The notes: generated by a model not told the origin, from the letters alone. DNA of 64,000 nucleotides from Proteles cristata cristata (GCA_017311185.1 JAESUZ010005101.1:558001-622000), one strand, 5' to 3'. Shown: positions 11,346 through 23,795, counted from the stretch's first letter. Made by a program: numbers and translations.

Positions 11346-11553
11346 GATTGTTTTAATGCTTTATTCTATTTTTGAGAGAGACAGAGTGCGAGCAGGGGAG
11401 GGGCAGGCAGAGAGGGAGACACAGAATCCGAAGCAGGCTCCAGACTCTGAGCTGTCAGCACAGAGCCCATTGCAGGGCTTGAACTCACGAATGGGGAGAT
11501 CATGACCTGAGCTGAAGTTCGATGCTTAACCAACTGAGCCATTCAGGTGCCCC
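11346..11553 (-). mobile_element. SINEC_Fc-type SINE, older copy
   Basis: Antisense older-type SINE. Decayed TSD: tgggcgagccctgttt before it and tgtgagcaagccttgttt after it. Confidence 0.92.
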
Positions 11554-12214
11554 TGTGAGCAAGCCTTGTTTAGAGGGGTCTAAATGCCAGGGCAAAGGGT
11601 AGGGATTTAATTCATTAGGGCAAGGGGAGATGTAGTTTTCTGAGTTAAAGGTGACACAATCAGCCCTGGGCTTTGGAAAGATTGTTCTAGAAGCAAGTCT
11701 AGTATTTAACACACTTATGGCTAACTGCATGAAGTCATCTTACTTATGAAGAATACTGGACGGAGAAGCTCAGATATAATCTTACAAGTTAGAAGGGAGA
11801 TGAAAACCTTAAGTAGACACAGCCATTCCACAAGGGCGCAAGCACTTCTGTCTGGTTCCACAGCCGCGAATGTGACATACAGAGACAGAAGCTTTTATTT
11901 TCTTTTAGTAACCCAACTGGTGCCCAGAAAAATTTGCTACTAGCACATTTTGTGAGGCCAGATTCCATGTGATGCCCGTACAGTGGCATCTGGATTCCGG
12001 GGAGCCCAGTACCCACTTTGTACAGAAATCAGATTATTAGCTTTTGGCCTCCTTCCTGTCTTCTTTTCCCTCTCTCCACGCTCCTGGCTTCATTTGTTGC
12101 TGCTGTTATCTAACTCTTCATTAACACTTATGAAAGAGGTTAAATGAAGACAGAGAACAAGAATGAAAACTCAATCACTTTAACTGAGGTCCTGGAGGGT
12201 AAGTAAAGATAAAC

Positions 12215-12640
12215 TTTATTATTTTTTAAAGTTTTTATTTAAATTCCAGTTAGTCAACATACAGCGTCATATTAATTTCAGATGTACAATATTGTGATTC
12301 AACACGTCCGTACGTCACCCGGGGCCCATCACAATAAGTGCCCTCCTTAATCTTCACTGTTTCACCCCTCCCCCCACCCGCCTCTCCTCTGGGGACCATC
12401 AATTTGTCCTCTAGTTAACAGTCTGTTTCTTGGCTTGTTTCTTTCTCTCTTTCTTTAATTCCACTTGCTCCTTTGTTTTGTTTCTTAAATTCCATATGTA
12501 AGTGAAATCATATGGTATTTGTCTTTCTCTGATTGACTTATTTCACTTAGTCTAAGACTCTCTAGCTCCACTCATGTTGCACATGGCAGGATTTCATTCT
12601 TTTCTATGCTGGGTAATATTCTGTTGTGCATTTTTTTTTC
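12215..12640 (-). mobile_element. LINE-1 3' UTR (carnivore type)
   Basis: Antisense of the same L1 3' UTR seen in sense at 13255, 31100 and 43680, for example ccatatgtaagtgaaatcat and ggcaggatttcattcttttc. It is 5'-truncated. Confidence 0.88.
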
Positions 12641-13254
12641 TCTCAGACTTAGGGTTAGGATTAGGGCCAATATCCCATCTATTTAACAAAACGCAGTGAA
12701 ATTGAACTTGACACTTCAAGAACTAAAAAAGTAAGACGTATTTTATTTCACATCATTGTGAGCTTCGAGATCAAAGGCTTTCAACTCCAAGTCCTTAAGT
12801 GATGGTATCTACAGGCAAGACAATAGGGAAAGCACAATTTTAACTGATGCTGTAAACACTGCAACATTTTCTGGACTGATTTCCATCGAACTGGTAGATA
12901 AACAAGCCTAAGCTTTCTGTTTCTGTAAAACATCCTGAATGAGGTCACCAGCCCAGGACCTGTGACCAGTATATCACTTTTGAATATTGTCACCTACTGG
13001 AGCCTCTAGCCATTGGTTTACATGCTTATCAGGAATTGGTTAAGTTTGTTCCTAAATATGTTAACATCTGTTAGACTTGTCGTTCAGAATATGCAATTAT
13101 TAAACTATATGTAAACCAGTGAGATGTGAGCATATGTAAGATTTCCTTCTATTAAAATTAAGTTGAATGTTTAGGAAAGAATTAGGTAATGACAATGAGC
13201 TAATGCTGTAAAATTAATGTGAGTGAGATACAGTGAAATAATGGGGAAGGATAA

Positions 13255-13815
13255 AAAATGTACAAAGGTCAAGATAGGGTATTATGCTAAGAGAAATAAG
13301 TCAGTCAGAGAGGAACAGATATCATATGATTTCACTCATATGTGGAATTTGAAAAACACAACAGATAACATAGAGGAAGGGAAGGAAAAATAAGATAAAA
13401 ACAGAAAGGGAGGCAAACCCTAAGTGATTCTTTTAAAAACATTTTTTTCATTTATTTTATTTTTGAGAGAGAGAGCATGAGCAGGGGAGGAGCAGAGAGG
13501 GAGACACACAGAATCCGAAGCAGGCTCCAGGCTCTGAGCTGTCAGCACAGAGCCCAATGTGGGGCTTGAACTCACTAATGGCGAGATCATGACCCGAGCT
13601 GTAGTCAGATGCCTAACCGACTCAGCCACCCAGGAGCCTCACCTAAGAGACTCTTAAATACAGAGAACAAACTGAGGGTTGCTTGAGGGGAGTTGGGTGG
13701 GGGGGATGGGTAAAAGGGGTGATGGGCACTTTAGGGGATGAGCACTGGGTTTCGTATGTAATAGATGAATCACTGGGTTCTACTCCTGAAGCCAAGATTA
13801 CACTGTAATCTTGTA
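13255..13815 (+). mobile_element. LINE-1 3' UTR, interrupted by a SINE
   Basis: Sense L1 3' UTR (tattatgctaagagaaataa, tcagtcagag, G-rich tract near 13690-13740). The SINE at 13433-13641 splits it. Its counterpart at 12215-12640 is on the opposite strand. Confidence 0.88.
13433..13641 (-). mobile_element. SINEC_Fc-type SINE inserted in L1
   Basis: Antisense older-type copy inside the L1 3' UTR. TSD cctaagtgattctt against cctaagagactctt (13642-13655), two mismatches. Confidence 0.92.
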
Positions 13816-15620
13816 AACACTTTCTTCAGATGGCTTCCCAAATGTCTCTAAATTCTCACTAGCTATAAAGACATTAAAAGTGAACATTACTGATGAATAA
13901 TGAGGGGGAATCTTTTTAATAAAGATAATCACACCACCAAACAGTGTGCTCATATTCAAAGAAAAGGTCTTGGGTCAATATTAAAAGACTGACAAATAAA
14001 TATATATTTATATGTTGTGTGCTAAAAATACAATGGTCAAGATATGCACTTAGTTACCTCTTTTTAACTCTTTCTAGATTCACTAACCAAGCACTTGTCC
14101 GTTGCTCTGATCATGTCAGAGAAAAAGGCTTCAGTGATACTTATGCATCATGAAAGGAAAGGAACACAGTTTTGTAGATTCCTATCAGGAAGACCTTGAA
14201 CACGGGGGCTCCCATCTGGAGCAGAGAGTTCCAGGCCAACATGGCACAGAAGCTGTGGACCATGAAGGTTTGGGAAGGAGGACATGAGTGACGCTCACCA
14301 CGGACTGAACACTAGGGAGGTCTTTGATCCACTTTCCAGCAACCTAGAAAGTCTTCGGATGTTTGTATGACCCTACAGAGTTCTGGAACAGGCCCTCCCT
14401 AAAAATGCCCAAGATTAAAATCTTTGCCAACCTTGTAGAAGCTTCAAGTCATAAATTAAGGATCATAAAAGCAATGCCTTTTTTTCTTGCCTGAGTGTAT
14501 AAAGTAAACATACAGGTACTAGAATAATTGCCCATGCCATGCAGGCAGGAATTTTGTTTAACTCGGGGCTTTTGAAAGGTGCTTTCTACTTAGGAGGCAT
14601 TCAATGGATATCAGTTGAATAAATGAATGCTATATCAGCTTGGTAAAAAGAAGATGATGAGGTAGACAGAGACTTCTAGGGCCATAAATGCAGAGTGCTC
14701 TGGGCAAGTGGGAGGGTCAATGGAAGTTTGTTGGCATGGTTTCTTCAGAAATCACAGCGTTTATACATGTGAATCCCAAACACTTTTATCATCCACCATG
14801 CACCATGGAAAAGAGTGAGGGGAGATTAATTTTCCCGAGGCAATGGGGAAGGCCCTCAGAATGAGGAGTGAGCCAAGGAGTTAAAAATCAGAAGCCTGGG
14901 GAAGTGAGATTTCCGAGATGGAACCAGAAGCACAGAGCATGAGAAGCAGAGACGAACACGGGCTTTGAGTTGTTCTTGTCACAGATGAGGAAACAGAGAG
15001 GAGCCAGGTTGGGCGCAGGGTCACGTGTCTGTTTGGTGGCTGAGCGAAGAACACAGTGATGCCTCCTTGACTGCTCCTTCCAATCCATTCCCAATACAAG
15101 GAATCACAAGAAAGACAGATGGGATCAAAGGAGTGAAGGGGGACAGATGATGGAACAGTGGGATCAATACCCACCACACCAGACAAGTCCTAGTGCAGGT
15201 GAGCGGTCAGACGAGATGGGCCAGCCATCTGCACTGACCAAGAGGAGGAGGGACAGCGGGAAGAAGAGTATTTCCGGTTACATGAACACATTAGAAGGTC
15301 CAAGATGACTCTTCGTGAATGGAAGGAATAAACAAATACAGACTTTCATCCATGAGGAAGAAAACATCCTTTTTTCTATGAAGTGCTTGACATACTTTTT
15401 CTATGCTCAAGGGCGGGAAAGAGTGAGTGCCTCTCTTGCTGCAAATGGAGTCGGCAATGTATGCATCCAACAGCACTCTCAGTGGGGGGGGCTCCAGTGT
15501 CTTTCCTCCATCTTGGAGGACTGTCTGGTAAATAAGCCAACCAGGCTGAACAGAGAACCAGAGCCTGTCTCTATTTAAAATGTTCAGTTTGTTTATCATA
15601 GGTTTTAACTGCACTGGACT
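13816..15620. other. Intronic stretch with little recognised
   Basis: Mostly unique sequence. A short L2-like 3' end (cattcaatgg then gttgaataaatgaatg) is near 14540-14635. No exon or RNA gene recognised. Confidence 0.45.
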
Positions 15621-15621
15621 T

Positions 15622-15836
15622 AATATTTATTTATTTTGAGAAAGAGAAAGAGAGAGGGAGAGCACTTCATGAGTAGGGGAGAGGCAGGGAGAGAGAGGGA
15701 CAGAGAGAATCCCAAGCAGGCTCCATGCTGTCAGCCCAGAACCCGACTCGGGGCTCAACCCCACAAACCCATGAGATCAGGACCTGAGCTGAAACCTAAA
15801 GTCACATGCTTAGCAGACTGAGCCACCCAGGCATCC
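15622..15836 (-). mobile_element. SINEC_Fc-type SINE, older copy
   Basis: Antisense SINE with tail tatttatttattttgagaaa and a head ending cacccaggcatccggg. The markers are diverged and no TSD was found. Confidence 0.9.
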
Positions 15837-16604
15837 GGGCATTGATGCTGATTTTTAAAATTATTGCATTGATGTATTTATTTTGATTGCTGAGTTTTTG
15901 TGCCTCTTTAAATTTTGCATCTCGCTAACCTCACCCTAAGCCCAGGCCTGTATTAGGTTTTAACCTATTCATACTCTCTGGAAGGACAGACAGAGTTTTT
16001 CCTTGCACTTTTCCTCGAATCCTCACCTCCTTGATGTTGCTGTGGTGGTGGTGTTGATCCACGTGCATGTAAATTGGGGCCATAAAAACAAACCCTTAAA
16101 CAACTGAACTTCTTACACTGACTGACAGTAGACAGGAGAGGTGTAAATGATCTGAGTGTCACCAGACTCAAAGTAAATACTGAACCGATAAATTTTTTTT
16201 TTTTTTTTTTTGAGAAAAACAAAACCTTGACTAGAAACACCATCACTTATTAAGTCAGATTTGTCAGAATTTGTGGAGGGAGCCCAGCGCTGGGCTGGTC
16301 TTGAAGGAGGAGTGTGTTCCGGTGGTCAGGGAGCTGTGGGTGTGGGGAGGACCACAGTGGGTAACGGCACTTATTCCAGTGCCTGGTTCCGGGCAGGTCA
16401 TACCACCCGGAAGAGCGCAGCTCACTCACCACCAGAAGATACAGACCCTCTAGAGTCAGTAAGGTAGGAATTTATACCAAACTCCACTTTCCCCTGATTC
16501 TTAGGGCCCGCCTGCATCTCCGCTCCTGCTGGTCTGTCCACCCGCATCTCGTGATTTCATGCCAACATTGGGTTTCAGTCCACATGCTGTTGGCTTGGTC
16601 TAGG
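15837..16604. other. Unique intronic stretch
   Basis: Contains a poly-T tract of about 19 bases at 16193-16211. Otherwise no repeat family or gene is recognised. Confidence 0.4.
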
Positions 16605-16792
16605 CAGTGGATCTCAAAACTGAGCGTGCATCAGAATCCCCGGGGGGGAGGGTGTGTGGAAGCACAGGCTGCTGGTCCCCTCCCCAAGTTCCTGATCCAG
16701 GAGGTCTGGGGTAGGGCCCAAGAACATGCTTTCTAACAAGTTGCAGGGAATGCTGACGCTCAGGTGCAGGGACTGCCCTTTGCCAGCCACTG
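16605..16792 (+). mobile_element. MER5A-like hAT element
   Basis: Starts cagtggatctcaaaact and ends ccagccactg, close to the inverted ends of MER5-class non-autonomous hAT elements. The centre reads tcctgatccaggaggtctgg, as expected. The flanking 8-bp duplication is decayed. Confidence 0.75.
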
Positions 16793-16855
16793 CTCTATGG
16801 TGCTGATTACTAGGCCTGCCTAATTCTTTGTTCCAGCTCAAGGCTCGGTTTTCTT

Positions 16856-17071
16856 TTCTTCTTCTTTTTTTTTTTCATGATTTTATTTATTTTTTTTTTT
16901 AGAGAGAGAGCACAAGTATGGAGGAGGGGCGGGGGGGGAGAGAGAGAATCTCAAGCAGGCTCCATGCTCAGGGCAGAGACCGACATGGGGCTCAATCCCA
17001 AGACCCTTGGATCATGACTTAAACTGAAATCAAGTGTCAGATGTTCAACCAGCTGAGCCACCCAGGCGCCC
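16856..17071 (-). mobile_element. SINEC_Fc-type SINE, older copy
   Basis: Antisense copy with a long T-rich tail. TSD ctcaaggctcggttttctt (16837-16855) against ctcaaggttgggttttctt (17072-17090), two mismatches in 19. Confidence 0.94.
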
Positions 17072-17090
17072 CTCAAGGTTGGGTTTTCTT

Positions 17091-18145
17091 GTTCACGTCA
17101 CACAACTCCACGGTCCGCCACAGCTGACCAGACCTGACCCACAGGCAGCCATCAAAGGCTGGTCAGCCACCTGCCAGATAACCGAGGACAACACATAACC
17201 CAGCTGATCAGGCTCTTTCACTCAGGGATTAAACTGAAAGGTAATGAAAGAATGAAGTGGTTAACACTGGGAGCTAAATTAACCCTGAGGTTATAATAAT
17301 TAGCCACGAGGATGCCACGGTAACCCAGGGTTAGGCCAAAGCAGGGACTCGGAGAACGATGACAAAGAATTGTAAGAAGGCAGAAAGAAACTAGGAAAAA
17401 TAAAGATTGCAGAGAGCACAGGGAAACAAAGAGTTGGCAGAAAGGGAAAAAATGGTGACTCCCAATAATCTCTAAAGGAAAGATCCATTAACTCCGGCCA
17501 GGGAGGCCTGGACGTATAACTTTGCTTGAGGTCCAGCCTCCGGGACCTGGCCCTACGACAGGACCCACCCTTGGATTTCTTGAGCTAACCTTAATCTCTT
17601 CGCGCTCTGAAATAGATCAAACTTTCAAAACAAATGAAAACAAAATCACTTTGATCTAGTAAACTCACCCCAATCATGTTTTCTTTGGATCATTTTGAGG
17701 GACTGTCATTGCCCAGCTTTCTACCACCAGCGAGAAAAAGCTTTTGTTCCCCATTATAAAACAAAACTTCTGGCAAACCAAAATTAATGTCCTCACCAGA
17801 CCAGCTCATGGCCGCCATGTCATATCCCACTAATCTCTCCAGCGGCTAGGCCAGAAGTGCTCTTGGGTGAGCCTTTCTCTCCCACATGCAAGCAGCTGAC
17901 AACCCCAGGGATCATATATTCGCAAGGGGCCGCCAACCACCCACTCCCCTCTCATCCACTGCTCCCTCCTCTGCCAGCCCCAGCTTGCAGGGTCTGCTCA
18001 TGTTCTCAGCCTCACCATCAGAACTTCTCGGACCAGACTTGTTCATCTGATGCCTTGAGGTAAGTCTCGGGTGAACCTTCCAAGGCCATTCTCGGCCCCT
18101 CTTGGCAGGGCGGTTAGGCTCTGCATGGCTGGGCCTCACTCTCTC
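17091..18145. other. Unique intronic stretch
   Basis: No repeat, exon or RNA gene recognised on either strand. Confidence 0.4.
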
Positions 18146-18149
18146 TGGT

Positions 18150-18500
18150 GGGCAGACTTACAGTCTCCAAGATGTCAGGCTCAGATCCCTGGAGTCTATA
18201 AATGTGACCTTATTTGGGGTGGGGGAAAGGTTCTTTGCAGATGTGATCAAGTTAAAGATCTTGAGATGAAATTTTTCAGCTGGGCCCTAAAGGCAATCAC
18301 AGCTGTCCTCAAGAGAGAGAGTCGGTGGGAGATCTCACACAGGCACTCAGAGGAGCTGAGAGAAGAGGAAGCCTGAGGTAGGGGTGATATCATCAGTGTG
18401 ATATGGTGACTGCAGAATGCCAGCCTCCTGGACAGGGAGAGACCCATTTCTGTTGCTTCAAGCTACCAGGTCTGTAGGACTAAGTTACGGCAGCCACAGG
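18150..18500 (+). mobile_element. MLT1-type LTR remnant
   Basis: Follows the MaLR LTR layout: aatgtgaccttatttggg, then gcagatgtgatcaagttaaa, then gggccctaa, and a 3' part reading ctaccaggtctgtaggacta. No retroviral coding sequence accompanies it. Confidence 0.65.
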
Positions 18501-19070
18501 AAATGACAATGCCCTTCCTTTCCAGGAGCCACTCCTGGTCTCACACCTTTGCAGCTCTGAAACTGTGACCCCTGAGCCTGAGGCAGCCCACCCACCCCTC
18601 TTTCTCCACGGCTGCCTGTGCTGAGCTCAGAACCATGCTACAATCTCACCCACCCCTCGAGGCTGCCTTCCTGAGACCTTCCAATGACCCCACCCCACCC
18701 TGGGAGGCTCTCCCCATTCTCCAGAATGTTCACTTGCTTCTCGGCTGATTCCTTTCATTTCTTGCTTTACAGGAATTTGTAGAGTTGTTTTTCCTTCTCT
18801 CTCTTCCTCTACACACTTCAATTAAATTCTAAGTTGCTAGAAGGCAAAGCTTTTCTTACTGTCTGTTTTCCTCATGGTTTGTGTCTTGCTCATTAGAAAT
18901 GCTAAAAAAAAAATGGCGGGTTTAGGAAATGATGTAATCAGGTGAACTTTCCAGCATTTAATGTGTGGGTGATCTGAGAAACCTTGTGCTTGGTATCCTT
19001 CACCAGGAAGAGACAAAACTGTCCATCCATTTCCCCATAGCTTCCTCTACAATCCAAAGGAGAGTCCAGG
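18501..19070. other. Unique intronic stretch
   Basis: Nothing recognised; short frames only. Confidence 0.4.
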
Positions 19071-19083
19071 CTTCATGGTTCTT

Positions 19084-19312
19084 TCTTTTAAAAAAATTTT
19101 TTTTAAATGTTTTATTTATTTCTAGGAGAGAGAGGGAGAGAGAGCATGAGCAGGGGAGGGTCAGAGAGAGAGGGAGTCACAGACTGAAACAGGCTCCAGG
19201 CTCTGAGCTGGCAGTCGGCACAGAGCCTGACGCGGGGCTCGAACCCATGAACCGCCAGATCATGACCTAAGCGAAAGTTGGACGCTTAACCAACTAAGCC
19301 ACCCAGGTGCCC
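19084..19312 (-). mobile_element. Young SINE inserted in an older SINE's tail
   Basis: Antisense SINE with young markers (ctaggag, gactgaaacagg, gcagtcggcac). It sits inside the T-rich tail of the older copy immediately to its right. The exact junction within the shared T/A-rich run is uncertain. Confidence 0.92.
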
Positions 19313-19537
19313 CTCTTTTTAAAAAATTTTTTAATGTTTGTTTATTTATTTTTGAGAGAAAGAGAGAGCAAGCAGGGGAGGGACAGAGAGAGAGGGAGAC
19401 ACAGAATCCGAAGCAGGCTCCAGGCTCTGAGCTGTCACCACAGAGCCTGATGTGGGGCTCAAACCCACAAACTGTGAGATCATGACCTGAGCTGAAGTAG
19501 GATGCTTAACAAACTGGCCCACCCAGGCACCCCCTGA
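19313..19537 (-). mobile_element. Older SINE hosting a younger one
   Basis: Antisense older-type copy. Its own TSD brackets the pair: cttcatggttctt at 19071-19083 and cttcatgtttctt at 19538-19550, so this copy landed first. Confidence 0.92.
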
Positions 19538-19550
19538 CTTCATGTTTCTT

Positions 19551-20254
19551 AAGCCAGGAACCCCTCTTTGCTTGGGAAGAGTTAACAGGTTCTTGAGGGA
19601 TTCTAGTTAGCACTACCTACCAAGATGGTGCTAGGGCTGGGGTGAAGGTGTCACCATCCAAACTTGAAAGGAAAAGAAAACTGTCCAATCCAGGAAAACA
19701 GTAAAGGGAAAGGACTCCGCGTTCTGGAAATGGTGGGAATGTGAGCCCCACTGGATGCAACGACGCTGAGGAGGGCTGTGGGCAGTGGCAAGGACCGCTG
19801 GAGCAAAGCGCCTGTGCCCTTGCCCAGAGCAGTGCCTCAGCCAGATGGTGGGGACACCACAGACATGGTGTCGCAAAACAGCAGAGAGCACTGCCAGTCA
19901 CAGAAACTTGCACTCTCCCCAGGAAAGCACGCACCCTCTCCGTGCCTCCGTCCCTTCTGTGTTCTCTTAGATGCTTCGGAAAAGGGAGGGAGCCTCAAAT
20001 GGCCATTTAAGTATATGGGACTCTTATACTCAACTCTGTGAAGCTACTGAGTTTCCTGCTAACTCAGAGAGGGGCGACCAAGATAGAGATTGTGCGTTCT
20101 GCACACCACAGAAGTGTGACATTCCTTGCATCTCAGGAGTCGCGGAGCAAGCCATACCTGTTAAGATTATAAACTTGGAGTCATCCTCTGACTTGTTTCC
20201 AAAACATCCCAGCATTGGAAAAGTTTTTGATTTCAGTGCCCTTTAAATCCCAAA
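19551..20254. other. Unique intronic stretch
   Basis: Several overlapping chance frames of 60-105 codons on both strands. None looks like a known protein and no splice-bounded homology was seen. Confidence 0.4.
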
Positions 20255-20367
20255 CACTCATGAGGTGCTTGGGGGGCTCAGTTGCTTAAGCCTCCGACAC
20301 TTGATTTCAACTCAGGTCATGATCTCACGGCTCTTGGATTCTGTGCTCACAGCACAGAGCCTGCTTG

Positions 20368-20398
<31 letters not shown>

Positions 20399-20460
20399 GC
20401 CCTTCCCTTGCTTATGTACGCACTCTGTCTCTCAAAATAAATAAATAAACATTAAAAAAA
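20255..20460 (+). mobile_element. Diverged SINE with CT-repeat
   Basis: Sense SINE (gctcagttgcttaag, aggtcatgatctcacgg) with a (CT)n run at 20371-20399 and an aaataaataaataaac tail. The centre is shortened and the TSD unclear. Confidence 0.88.
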
Positions 20461-20776
20461 ATCCAGAATACACAATGTAACAGAGAGTCAAGGACAGAGG
20501 TCTGTAACCCTCAAGGCCACTTTATAAGGGCTCCTGCCCAAAGGGGTAAGTGGGGTTGGGAATCCATCCCAAGCCCATCTCAGAAGATGGCAAGGGCCAC
20601 ACATCTTCCCAGGGGAAGGAGTGCCTTTGTCTTCCCACAAAGATGCCATCCACCAGCCTCTTCATCCTGCCCACTCTCACAGGTGGTTTCTCCAGTTCCC
20701 ACAAGGGTGCCCTATAAGACGCCACCTGGGTTACAATCGCCCAGATTTCAGGTAAGAAGGAGGACTGGCTATTTTA

Positions 20777-21003
20777 TTTTATTTTATTATTATTTTTTTA
20801 ATGTTTTTATTTATTTCTAGGAGAGAGAGAGTGAGCAGGGGAGGGTCAGAGAGAGAGGGAATCACAGACTCTGAAACAGGCTCCAGGCTCTGAGCTGGCA
20901 GTCAGCACAGAGCCCGACGCGGGGCTCGAACCCATGAACTGTGAGATCATGACCCAAGCGAAAGTCGGACGCTTAACCGACTAAGCCACCCAGGCGCCCC
21001 AAT
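20777..21003 (-). mobile_element. SINEC_Fc-type SINE, young subfamily
   Basis: Antisense copy with young markers. TSD gactggctatttta at 20763-20776 and 21004-21017, a perfect 14 bp. Confidence 0.95.
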
Positions 21004-21017
21004 GACTGGCTATTTTA

Positions 21018-22370
21018 AACCCATTTGGGAAGCATCTAGAATAGGAATTATCCCCGAAAGCAAAATCAAATATGCTTTTGCAGATAAAAATTAAGCAAAA
21101 ATGCCAAACGCTGCAAACGTTCTGCTCTTTATTATAATCCATACCACGAGGACCGTGACTTTAATTCCTCTTCGTGCAACACATCTACCTGTCTTGATCC
21201 ACAACAGAACTAAAATTAGCCAAAATGGAGACTGTGAAAAATGACTACATAATTCTGAATTCTGAGCCCCACACCCAGGGGACCATCCATCTTGTCAGTA
21301 TCAGGAGCCAGGTCTCTGCAGAATCTCTCTTCTGAGAGAGAGAGCAAGCCTCCCCAAGATAGATGCTGATGAAACACTCCCAAAGAATGCAAGCAAGAAA
21401 TAAAGCAGCACTTTGGGACCGCAGTGACAAGCTTGGCTAGAAACCACAGTGACCAGGCAGGCCCAGGCTCCTCCACCACTCTCTCCACTCCCGCCATTGA
21501 TTTGGGACTTGAGGAGGTGAAAGGCAGCCCCTAGGATACAGACCCAAAGTAAAACAGAAGAGTCACAAAGATGATTTTCTTATTTGTTCAAATGTGAGCT
21601 CCATTTGGCTCCATACTCAGAAGTATCCTGTGGAGAAGGGGGGCGGGGGGAGAAAGCAACACCAGTGACAGGCAACAGACAGAGTCTCGTTGCTCTGTCA
21701 TTGTCCTGTGGTGCAAACGCAAACCAAGCTGTAAGATGTGACAGCTTACGTTTCATAGAACTGCCCCCTCTGCCACTCCTTCCCTCTTCTCTCCCTTTAT
21801 ATCCTCCTTTCTGTCACCAAAAACATTGTGAGAAGATGGGAAATGACTAATTGGTTCAGATCGCCATGATGTCTGCCCACCCTCCTCCAGGGTCTCTACT
21901 GTGTCTTCCACATTTCTCTTCATGGGTATAGTCACAACAGACTTCAATGGTTTCCTTGAAGTGGAACACATTTACCGATGTGGAGGGAAACAACAGTTGC
22001 CCACCCGACTATTACCACTCACAGAATTGTCAGCAGAAATCCAACCACACGACTGAAAGCAGGGTTAAAAAAATAAGAACCACTGTCCCGTTGGTGTTGC
22101 TCAAAGGACTCTCCTTGTAAGCATTCGCCTCCTCTTTTTACTTCTGTTCCAACCACTTCTGAAAGCCAAGGTCTAGGTAATCAATCACTCTTTAAAACAA
22201 TAATGGTTGGAACAATAATGGGATTCAGCATGGCTTTCCACATATGGATCCCGGGAAGTGTTACTCCTTATGGATGCATTCAACGTTTCCAAAGAAACCT
22301 CCCAGAGGTTGGTCAGAAGACTATTACCTGAGGATGAGGGAAGAATCACCGAGGATGCTGTTAGGGGCTC
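21018..22370. other. Unique intronic stretch
   Basis: No repeat or gene recognised. A short purine-rich run is near 21630-21650. Confidence 0.4.
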
Positions 22371-22371
22371 C

Positions 22372-22485
22372 TGTCATGGCGACCCCATTTTGGTGAATCT
22401 GGGGACCAATCAGAGAGTGTGTAGTCCTGACAAGCTGCTGGAGTGATTCTGATGCATACCCAGGTCTGAAAACCATGTTTAACAA
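22372..22485. mobile_element. MER5-like fragment
   Basis: Partial resemblance to the MER5 3' half (gagtgattctgatgcatacc then gtctgaaaacca). Orientation and extent uncertain. Confidence 0.4.
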
Positions 22486-22544
22486 AGTGTCAGGCTACTC
22501 AGTCTACAAGGAGCAATATGGAAGAGCAGTTACAAGTAGGGACT

Positions 22545-22720
22545 CTGAAGCCAAAGTGCCTGGCCCTACCCCCTGTGAGCTATGCGACCTTGGGTAACCT
22601 CCATGAGCCTTAATGCTCCTTACGCAGAATAGGGGGCCCTGACCTCAAAGAGCAGCTGTGAGGATGAAATGAGCTAATGAACAGGAAACACTCAAAACAA
22701 GCATGGCACCCAGTGGGGGT
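22545..22720 (+). mobile_element. MIR element
   Basis: MIR core and 3' part are recognisable: gtgagctatgcgaccttggg, then cctcaaagagcagctgtgag, then gaaatgagctaatg. Confidence 0.75.
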
Positions 22721-22913
22721 GGGGCTGTGTAAGCAGTGCTGTCGTCCTACAACCTAGTAACTGAACAGGGCTAACACTGGAGCACCTTCAAAGCCAGCCC
22801 CAAGGCTATATTGAGGCATGCAAAGTGGAGGTTGATGGCCATCCAGTCTGCTCTGTTATCTCTTGATTTTTACTGGCACAAGTTTTGTATATACATTTAA
22901 AAAATACTGTATA

Positions 22914-22947
<34 letters not shown>
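22914..22947 (+). repeat. (TG)n(TA)n microsatellite
   Basis: Compound dinucleotide repeat, TG then TA, directly left of the mariner-type element at 22960. Confidence 0.9.
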
Positions 22948-22959
22948 AATATTTATGTA

Positions 22960-23202
22960 CAGTAAAACCTTGGTTTGTGAGTCTAATTCATTCCAGAAAC
23001 ATGGTTTCAATCCAAAACACTTATATTATCGAAGTGAATTTCAAGAACCATTGGCTCAGTTGTGGTCGATCATTTGATGTTCACCGTCACGTACTTGCGT
23101 TGCAAGATATCGCTCGTTTATCAAGTTAAAATTTATTAGAAATGTTTGCTTGTCTCACAGAACACTCACAGAACAAGTTACCTGCAATCCAGGGTTTTAC
23201 TG
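22960..23202 (-). mobile_element. Tc1/mariner-type MITE with terminal inverted repeats
   Basis: Left end cagtaaaaccttggtttg and right end caatccagggttttactg form an 18-bp inverted repeat with two mismatches. A TA dinucleotide precedes the left end; the right flank is AA, possibly a decayed TA. The 243-bp interior has no transposase frame, so it is non-autonomous. I believe I have seen this family in other mammals, but I cannot name it. Confidence 0.75.
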
Positions 23203-23795
23203 AATACATAATATATGAATTGAATGCCTTTAGATGCCATGCCACTTCTAACTAGCAACTTCCCTCCGTTTTCTGCCTGGCTGTCCTATTTACATTGGTG
23301 AGTTATCCAAAGACACACACTGGTGAGCGTGTCTTCACATGGAGAAGAGACCTATGGATATATCGCCAGAAAGCTCCAAACTGTACTTCATGGTGTCCTC
23401 AAGCCAGATCTTATACCCTCTCCAGCCTGGAAGAGCCCCTGACTTTTAGGGCTACACAGACCAGGGCCCAGTATAGAACCTATACCAGGACTATGGGGCA
23501 TCTCTGAAGAGCAGTGGTTCATAGATATGGGTAGTCGCACATTTTCCCTCAGGGTGCCCTGCAGGATCATGAAACCCAGCCAGCTGGGAACCCCACCCGG
23601 CTGCCCAGATCTCCTCACATGCGACGTAATCACTGGACTTTGAAATTTGGTTTGTGTAACAGAATCTGAGTGTATTCACATACTGGTTCACATCCATCCA
23701 AACGAGTTCACATTTATATGCTTTGAAAAGATTAGTTAACGAATATTTGGTTCCAAAGCCCTTATAGGTCTAGGCTCAGAAAGGCTATTCAAAAT
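23203..23795. other. Unique intronic stretch
   Basis: No feature recognised. Confidence 0.4.

Noticed and set aside
12648..12666. Telomere-like ttagggttaggattaggg
   Set aside because: Only about three imperfect units next to an L1 end; too short to claim an interstitial telomere or fusion site.
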